From assembly GCF_019679435.2 (NCBI RefSeq), contig NZ_CP139781.1:2976001-3040000 (forward strand): a DNA stretch of 64,000 nt, read 5' to 3'. Made by a program: the position numbers and the translations under genes. Source of the stretch: Actomonas aquatica. Its GTDB lineage: Bacteria > Verrucomicrobiota > Verrucomicrobiia > Opitutales > Opitutaceae. Under the pieces are notes generated by a model, which was not told the DNA's origin, searched no databases, and saw nothing but the letters and a program-made list of their open reading frames with translations. Shown here one piece after another: positions 59,589-64,000 of the stretch. Positions within the stretch are counted from its first letter, which is position 1. Every line of letters begins with the position of its first letter.

Positions 59589-60679
59589 CGCGCCACCTCC
59601 AGGTCCGGCGGGATCACGCCCAACGTCTTCGCTTCGTCGCTCAATCGATTCCATAATTGCCGCGGCACGCGGAAGCCCTGCGCCGCTCGCTCGCGCGCGC
59701 AGCGCTGCTCCGGCTCTCCGGCCACCAACACCTCCTCGACGCCCAACGCCGGCGCACAGGCCTTGACCAAGCTCACCAGCCGGTCGAGCTGTTGCTCGAA
59801 GTCTCCCGGCGGCAGGAACCGCCGCGGGTCCAGCGCGATAAAGGTATGACTGATGCCCAACGGATCTCCGCCGGTGCGGTAGACGGGCAGATCGGTCGCC
59901 ATGTTGCCGCCACTCAGACCCGCGGTGAGCAGCTCCACCATCATGGCGAGGCCGGTGCCCTTGTATCCACCAAGTGGAGTCGGCGCCCCGCGTTGAGCTT
60001 CGGCCGCGTCGGTGGTGGGATGGCCTTCTCGGTCCAGAAATCCCCACGACGGCGGAATGGTCGTTTCGCCGCGATGCAGCGCGTCCGAAACCTTGCCGAG
60101 CGCCACCGTGGTCGTCGCCATGTCGAGCACCCAACGCACCTCGCCACCACTCCCCGGCACGGCCACACACCAGGGATTGGTGCCCAGCGTCGGCGTGCGT
60201 CCCGCCCACGGCGCAACCGCCGGACAGGCATTGCTCATTACGATACCGATGAATCCCGCACGGGCCAGCTTCTCGCCCCACCACGCGCCCGTGCCGAAGT
60301 GGTTGGAGTTGCCCGCCACCACCACCGCCACGCCATGTTCTGCGGCCAACTCGCCCGCCAGTTCCGTGCAGCGATGCGCGACGACCTGACCGAGCCCGTT
60401 GCCGCCATCAAAACGCAAACATCCTCCGTTCACCCCAAGCACCCGCCCGCCGGCCCGCGGATCCATGCCGCCCGCCCGCAGTTGCTGCAGATACACCAAC
60501 AGCATCTGCAGTCCGTGCGAATCGACACCGCGCAGGTTGGCCGCCAGCAGGGACTCCATCACGATCTCGCCAAACGCCGTCGGCACGTCCCGCGCCTCCA
60601 GCAGCGCCACCCCAAACCGCCGCACCACCATCGGGTCGCGACAAAGCAAGGGGAGCAGTTCGGGCGAGGTGGGCATCAT
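59585..60679 (-). CDS. Ldh2-family (malate/L-lactate/L-sulfolactate type) dehydrogenase
   Basis: A 364-residue NAD(P)-dependent oxidoreductase of the Ldh_2 family. Key blocks are ANLRGVDSHGLQMLLVYLQQL (in part) with the catalytic His, GVAVVVAGNSNHFGTGAWW, LGTNPWCVAVP, MATTTVALGK and LGGYKGTGLAMMVELLTAGLSGG. Unlike ordinary lactate dehydrogenases it has this fold's own NAD site. Family members oxidise 2-hydroxy acids or reduce cyclic imines such as delta1-piperideine-2-carboxylate. In this operon a 2-hydroxy acid is most probable. The first of two adjacent ATG codons was used; 190 bp divides it from the divergent aldolase gene. Confidence 0.9.
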   Translation of the reverse strand: MMPTSPELLPLLCRDPMVVRRFGVALLEARDVPTAFGEIVMESLLAANLRGVDSHGLQMLLVYLQQLRAGGMDPRAGGRVLGVNGGCLRFDGGNGLGQVVAHRCTELAGELAAEHGVAVVVAGNSNHFGTGAWWGEKLARAGFIGIVMSNACPAVAPWAGRTPTLGTNPWCVAVPGSGGEVRWVLDMATTTVALGKVSDALHRGETTIPPSWGFLDREGHPTTDAAEAQRGAPTPLGGYKGTGLAMMVELLTAGLSGGNMATDLPVYRTGGDPLGISHTFIALDPRRFLPPGDFEQQLDRLVSLVKACAPALGVEEVLVAGEPEQRCARERAAQGFRVPRQLWNRLSDEAKTLGVIPPDLEVAR

Positions 60680-60869
60680 GTCTCCGGCGGCGGTCACGCG
60701 GAAGCTCCTCCACGTTCGTCGGTCGGCTCCGCCGCACTCAACCGCCGGCAACTGGTCACAACCCCTGACCGGTGCGTCGGGATGGTCATCAGCACCACGA
60801 TGCTCCAACGTCACGCCAGCCCTGCCGCCCTCCCCCGATTCACCTTCCCCGTCCCATCCCCACCGACCT

Positions 60870-61649
60870 ATGCGCCCTTCTTTGGCTCGTGCCCGACTTC
60901 TGCAGCAGCGTCCCGTTCGCATCGTCTGCATGTATTACCCCACCGCCATGCTGCCCGCCCACGCCGCCAAAGCCGGCTACGATGCGGTCTGGCTCGATAC
61001 GGAGCACAACACCTGGGATCCCGGCGAACTCCGCCGCGTGATCCAGCTCCACCATCTCGCCAACATCGACTGCATCGTCCGCACCGGCAGCCGTGACCCT
61101 GCCACGCTTTACCACCTCCTCGAAGACGGCGCGACCGGCCTCATGGTGCCATTCGTGAACACCGCCGCCGATGCGGCCGCGCTGGTGCGGGCCACCCGCT
61201 TCCCGCCACTCGGGGAACGCGGCCTCGATGGCGCCAGCCTCGACAACCACTTTTATCTCAACGGCACCACCGACTATCCGGCTCAGGCCAACGCGCAGAC
61301 CCTGCTCATCGCCCAAATCGAAACCCCCGAAGCCGTCGCCAACGTCGACGCCATTGCCGCCACCCCCGGCATCGACGGCCTCTTCATCGGCCCCGGTGAT
61401 CTGTCGCTACGACTGGGCTGCCCGCTCGATTGGAACGAACCCGCCATGATCGCCGCCGAGGACGCCGTGGCTGCCGCCGCCAAGCAACACGGCATCGCGT
61501 GGGGCCGACCCGCTGGCAGCGCTGAGCAGATCACCGCCATCGCGGCCAAGGGCGCTCAACTCATCGCCCACGGCAGCGACTTCGGATCCGTGTTGGTGGG
61601 CCTGCAGCAAGGCGGCGCCACCCTGCAGTCGGCCTTGCCCGCATCATGA
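60870..61649 (+). CDS. HpcH/HpaI-family class II aldolase
   Basis: A 259-residue TIM-barrel aldolase. AGYDAVWLDTEHNTWDP contains the catalytic Glu/His region, ATGLMVPFVNTAADAAALVRATRFPP (in part) is typical, QIETPEAVANVDAIAA gives the metal-binding Glu, and GLFIGPGDLSLRLG the metal-binding Asp. Such enzymes reversibly cleave 2-keto-3-deoxy acids to pyruvate plus an aldehyde; examples include 2-keto-3-deoxy-L-rhamnonate aldolase. It would be the final step for a keto-deoxy acid made by the dehydrogenases. It overlaps the esterase gene by 4 bases. ATG 60870 is set by the family N-terminus. Confidence 0.9.
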   Translation: MRPSLARARLLQQRPVRIVCMYYPTAMLPAHAAKAGYDAVWLDTEHNTWDPGELRRVIQLHHLANIDCIVRTGSRDPATLYHLLEDGATGLMVPFVNTAADAAALVRATRFPPLGERGLDGASLDNHFYLNGTTDYPAQANAQTLLIAQIETPEAVANVDAIAATPGIDGLFIGPGDLSLRLGCPLDWNEPAMIAAEDAVAAAAKQHGIAWGRPAGSAEQITAIAAKGAQLIAHGSDFGSVLVGLQQGGATLQSALPAS

Positions 61650-62368
61650 ATCGGCGTCGCTTCGTCTGCACCGCTTTCGCGCTCGCTTGTGCTGTGTCCG
61701 CCATCCGCGCCACCCCATCACCGGAGCCAGCCTCGGCCGACCTTCCGGTCCTACAGGCTCGCCTCGCCGACACCACGTCCCCGCTCACCTGGGTCATCAC
61801 CGGCGACTCCATCACCCAAGGTGCCAAGTGGCTCGGCCCGGCCCGCTCCTACGGGGAGTTGTTCTCCGAATTCGTGCGTTGGGATCTCGGCCGCCGTCGC
61901 GATTTTTTCATTAACACCGCCATCTCCGGCGAACGCACCGGCGGTTTGCTCGCCGACTTCGATTGGCGGGTCCGTCGCTTCCAACCCGATGTCGTCTCCC
62001 TGATGATCGGCATGAATGACGCCGTCGCCGGCGAGGCGGGCCGAGCCGACTTCGAGGCCAACCTGCGGACGCTGCTGACGCGTGTCCGTGACCTTGGCGC
62101 CATCCCGATTCTCCATCGCACCAACCCGATCGACGACGCCGCCGAGGGTGCCCGCACCCGCGCCGACTTGCCGGCCTACAACGCCATCATCGCCCGCGTC
62201 GCGGAGGATACCGACACGATCCTGATCGACCATTGGACGGACTGGATGCAACGCCGCCCCACCCTCGTCGAACGGCGCGCCTGGCTGGCGGATCCGATTC
62301 ACCCGAACGCTGCCGGGCACGCTGCGTTTGCAGACGCTATGCGCTCCGAGCTCGGTCTCAACGAGTAG
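61646..62368 (+). CDS. secreted SGNH/GDSL hydrolase
   Basis: A 240-residue secreted hydrolase. The signal peptide has a twin-arginine-like start (MNRRRFVCTAFALACAVSA). The catalytic blocks are ITGDSITQGAKW with Ser55, ISGERTGGLL with the oxyanion Gly/Asn region replaced in part, LMIGMNDAV (the N of block III), and DPIHPNAAGH with catalytic Asp and His. It probably removes acyl esters from carbohydrate outside the cytoplasm. It is joined to the aldolase gene by a 4-base overlap and is convergent with the sulfatase gene (11-bp overlap). Start ATG 61646. Confidence 0.88.
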   Translation: MNRRRFVCTAFALACAVSAIRATPSPEPASADLPVLQARLADTTSPLTWVITGDSITQGAKWLGPARSYGELFSEFVRWDLGRRRDFFINTAISGERTGGLLADFDWRVRRFQPDVVSLMIGMNDAVAGEAGRADFEANLRTLLTRVRDLGAIPILHRTNPIDDAAEGARTRADLPAYNAIIARVAEDTDTILIDHWTDWMQRRPTLVERRAWLADPIHPNAAGHAAFADAMRSELGLNE

Positions 62369-63941
62369 CGCCGACGCGATCCGCCCAGTGCTCCCACACC
62401 GCAGCCAGCGCCGCCGCTCGCGCGGGATAATGCTCCGCGAGATCCTTTGTCTCCGCACGGTCAGTATCTAAATCGTAGAGTTCCCAGCGCTGCTTACCGG
62501 CACCCCACACGAGCTTCCAGCGACCATCCCGCACCGCGCGATTACCCATCAGCTCCCAGCACAAAGGCTCCGCCCGCACGTCCGACTCCTCTCCCCGCCA
62601 AACCGGTAGGAGATCGCGTCCTGCCAACGGCGGAGCATCACGCTGCTCGGCCAATGAGCCGTAATCCGCCTGCGCCGCTGCCAGCAGCGTGGGCATGAGA
62701 TCCACCACATGACCGAGGGTGGAACTTATGGTCCCCGGCACCAACTGCCCCGGCCAACGCACAATCATCGGGGTGCCGATGCCGCCTTCGTAGGTCCATA
62801 CCTTGTGACGGCGAAACGGCGCGTTCTGCGCCCAACCCCAGGCTGGTCCCACAAACTCATAGCTGTCGACCGCGCCGATGCTGGAAGCCGCCGCATTGTA
62901 GGCCCGATAATCCGCCATGCGGGTCGCTTCCGGTAGACTGGCGCAGCCGCCGTTGTCGGAAAAGAACAGCACAATGGTGTTTTCTGCCTGCCCGGTTTCC
63001 TCCAACGCCGCCAGCACCTCCCCCACGCCGTGATCAAGCCGCTCGACCATCGCCGCATAGACTTCCATGCGCCGTTCCTCCAACTCGCGCTCCGCTGCGC
63101 TCAGTTCGGCCCAGGGCGTCACGGCGTAGTCGTAGCGAAAATCGCTGGTCTGCGGATCCGGGGCCGTGAGCGTCGTCGTATCCGGATCAACGATACCGAG
63201 TTCAACCTGCCGCGCAAAACGTCGCTCGCGCAACACCGCATATCCCGCGGCATAACGGCCGCGCTGCCGGGCAATGTCCGCCGCCGGTGCCTGCAGCGGA
63301 AAATGAGGCGCGGTATAGGCCAGGTTGACGAAAAACGGTCGTCCGGCCGCCACCGCCGCCCGGATCTGATCCGCCGCCTCCGCGGCAAAAGCGTCGGTCG
63401 TATAGAAGCCCTCCGGGAATTCCGTGATGGGCTGACCGTCGCGCACGAAGGGACGGAAATGACCGGGATGGCCGGTATAGAATTCCGGGTCCGGTTGCGC
63501 CGGGTCGAAGAAGTTGCAGGCCCCGCTGAGCACGCCGTAACTGTGCTCAAATCCACGGTCGATCGGCCTTCGCGGGGCTTCGTCGCCAAGATGCCATTTG
63601 CCGATCAGGCTGGTGGCGTAACCGGCGGCGCGCAGGGCTTCGGCCAAGGTCACCGTATTGGGCTGCAGCAACGGTCGCGTCGATTGCCGGGGATACTGTC
63701 CGGTGTAGACGGAGATGCGGGTGACGTTGCAGACCGCGTTGTTGTAGAACTGCGTGAAGCGCGTGCCGTCAGCGGCAAGTTGATCGAGATGCGGGGTCGC
63801 GATTTCGCCGCCGTAGGAACCGAGATCCGAGTAGCCCAGATCATCCGCGATGATCATGACAATGTTGGGCCGGGTCGGCTCAGCAGCCCGGGTCGTCAGC
63901 GCCGCGATTAGGAAACCGATCAGGAGGCACAGGGGTTTCAT
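62358..63941 (-). CDS. secreted sulfatase (arylsulfatase family) with a variant modification motif
   Basis: A 527-residue sulfatase with a signal peptide (LLIGFLIAALTTRAAE). RPNIVMIIADDLGYSDLGSYGG gives the two Asp for Ca2+ (in part), LIGKWHLGDE the Lys and His of the active site, TAPHFPLQAP a His, and FFSDNGG the Asp-Asn pair. The formylglycine motif, normally C/S-x-P-x-R, here reads CNVTRISVYTG with Cys71: Cys and Arg are kept but the Pro is Val. All other metal and substrate residues are normal, so it is probably active if a maturase accepts this motif. It removes sulfate esters from polysaccharides. No maturase gene is in the window. Confidence 0.9.
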   Translation of the reverse strand: MKPLCLLIGFLIAALTTRAAEPTRPNIVMIIADDLGYSDLGSYGGEIATPHLDQLAADGTRFTQFYNNAVCNVTRISVYTGQYPRQSTRPLLQPNTVTLAEALRAAGYATSLIGKWHLGDEAPRRPIDRGFEHSYGVLSGACNFFDPAQPDPEFYTGHPGHFRPFVRDGQPITEFPEGFYTTDAFAAEAADQIRAAVAAGRPFFVNLAYTAPHFPLQAPAADIARQRGRYAAGYAVLRERRFARQVELGIVDPDTTTLTAPDPQTSDFRYDYAVTPWAELSAAERELEERRMEVYAAMVERLDHGVGEVLAALEETGQAENTIVLFFSDNGGCASLPEATRMADYRAYNAAASSIGAVDSYEFVGPAWGWAQNAPFRRHKVWTYEGGIGTPMIVRWPGQLVPGTISSTLGHVVDLMPTLLAAAQADYGSLAEQRDAPPLAGRDLLPVWRGEESDVRAEPLCWELMGNRAVRDGRWKLVWGAGKQRWELYDLDTDRAETKDLAEHYPARAAALAAVWEHWADRVGATR

Positions 63942-63965
63942 CGCGACGGTTTCGGCAGCTACGGC

Positions 63966-64000
63966 CTACGGTTGAAACTGATACGCGTAGAGGTCGGCAT
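63966..64000 (-). CDS. last residues of a gene that runs past the right edge
   Basis: On the minus strand an open frame enters from the right edge and ends ADLYAYQFQP followed by TAG. It is only 10 visible residues long but has protein-like composition and ends 24 bp before the sulfatase ATG, so it is probably the upstream gene of the same operon. Nothing can be said of its function. Confidence 0.4.
   Translation of the reverse strand, partial: ADLYAYQFQP

Overview
This is 64 kb of GC-rich bacterial chromosome, densely coded on both strands. I infer a member of the Verrucomicrobiota, most likely Opitutaceae-like. The reasons are the gene mix (a GDSL esterase fused to a DUF1080 domain, sulfatase, M81/MlrC peptidase, several Gfo/Idh/MocA oxidoreductases, a biotin-dependent Na+ decarboxylase, a DUF3450-type Ton system), the high GC content and pyrimidine-rich leaders that mostly lack a Shine-Dalgarno sequence. 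No rRNA gene, intact tRNA gene, CRISPR array or complete insertion sequence was seen, so this placement is an inference.

Layout. 1-5 kb: end of an EamA-like permease, an acyltransferase, a vapBC toxin-antitoxin pair with a repeated operator, and recD2. 5-11.5 kb (minus): a methyltransferase, a coiled-coil protein with a degenerate receiver domain, and a LytS/LytTR two-component system followed by an unreported-looking 53-residue membrane protein and a NatAB-type ABC exporter. 11.6-25.3 kb: ribokinase, a large M16 protease, a MASE1 hybrid kinase, a beta-propeller protein, a two-domain redoxin, and two tandem S9 peptidases, one of which has lost its whole catalytic triad. 25.4-32.6 kb: a GDSL/DUF1080 hydrolase, then a Ton energising operon (DUF3450, long ExbB, short ExbB, ExbD, TonB, TPR protein) whose gaps carry repeat elements. 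32.7-37.1 kb (minus): a sodium-translocating methylmalonyl-CoA-type decarboxylase operon, headed by an ABM-domain gene and followed by a SET-domain gene. 37.3-39.2 kb: a lipoprotein and a dmeR-dmeF Ni/Co efflux operon with a palindromic operator touching the start codon. 39.3-42.7 kb: an AraC regulator divergent from a fucose-isomerase-like gene and a class II aldolase.

42.7-43.3 kb is a gene-poor scar. It holds the 3' end of a tRNA-Glu gene with its own terminator, a second copy of the 11-bp T-arm core, small repeats and a possible 76-nt cloverleaf-like fold. It looks like one end of an integrated element. To its right lies a long catabolic region (43.3-62.4 kb). On one side of an IclR-palindrome promoter is iclR, a class III aminotransferase, mlrC and ridA; on the other is an amidohydrolase, an SDR, a DSD1-type PLP enzyme, an FAH-family hydrolase and GlcD/GlcF. 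Then come an SSS symporter, three Gfo/Idh/MocA proteins, an aldo/keto reductase, an Ldh2-type dehydrogenase, an HpcH aldolase and an SGNH esterase. This reads as uptake and oxidation of a hydroxy-acid or amino-acid-like compound, substrate unknown. A sulfatase with an unusual modification motif and the last residues of another gene close the window.

Short structured elements recur between genes: hairpins built as 8-bp stem, 3-nt loop, 8-bp stem, and tandem 7-bp repeats.
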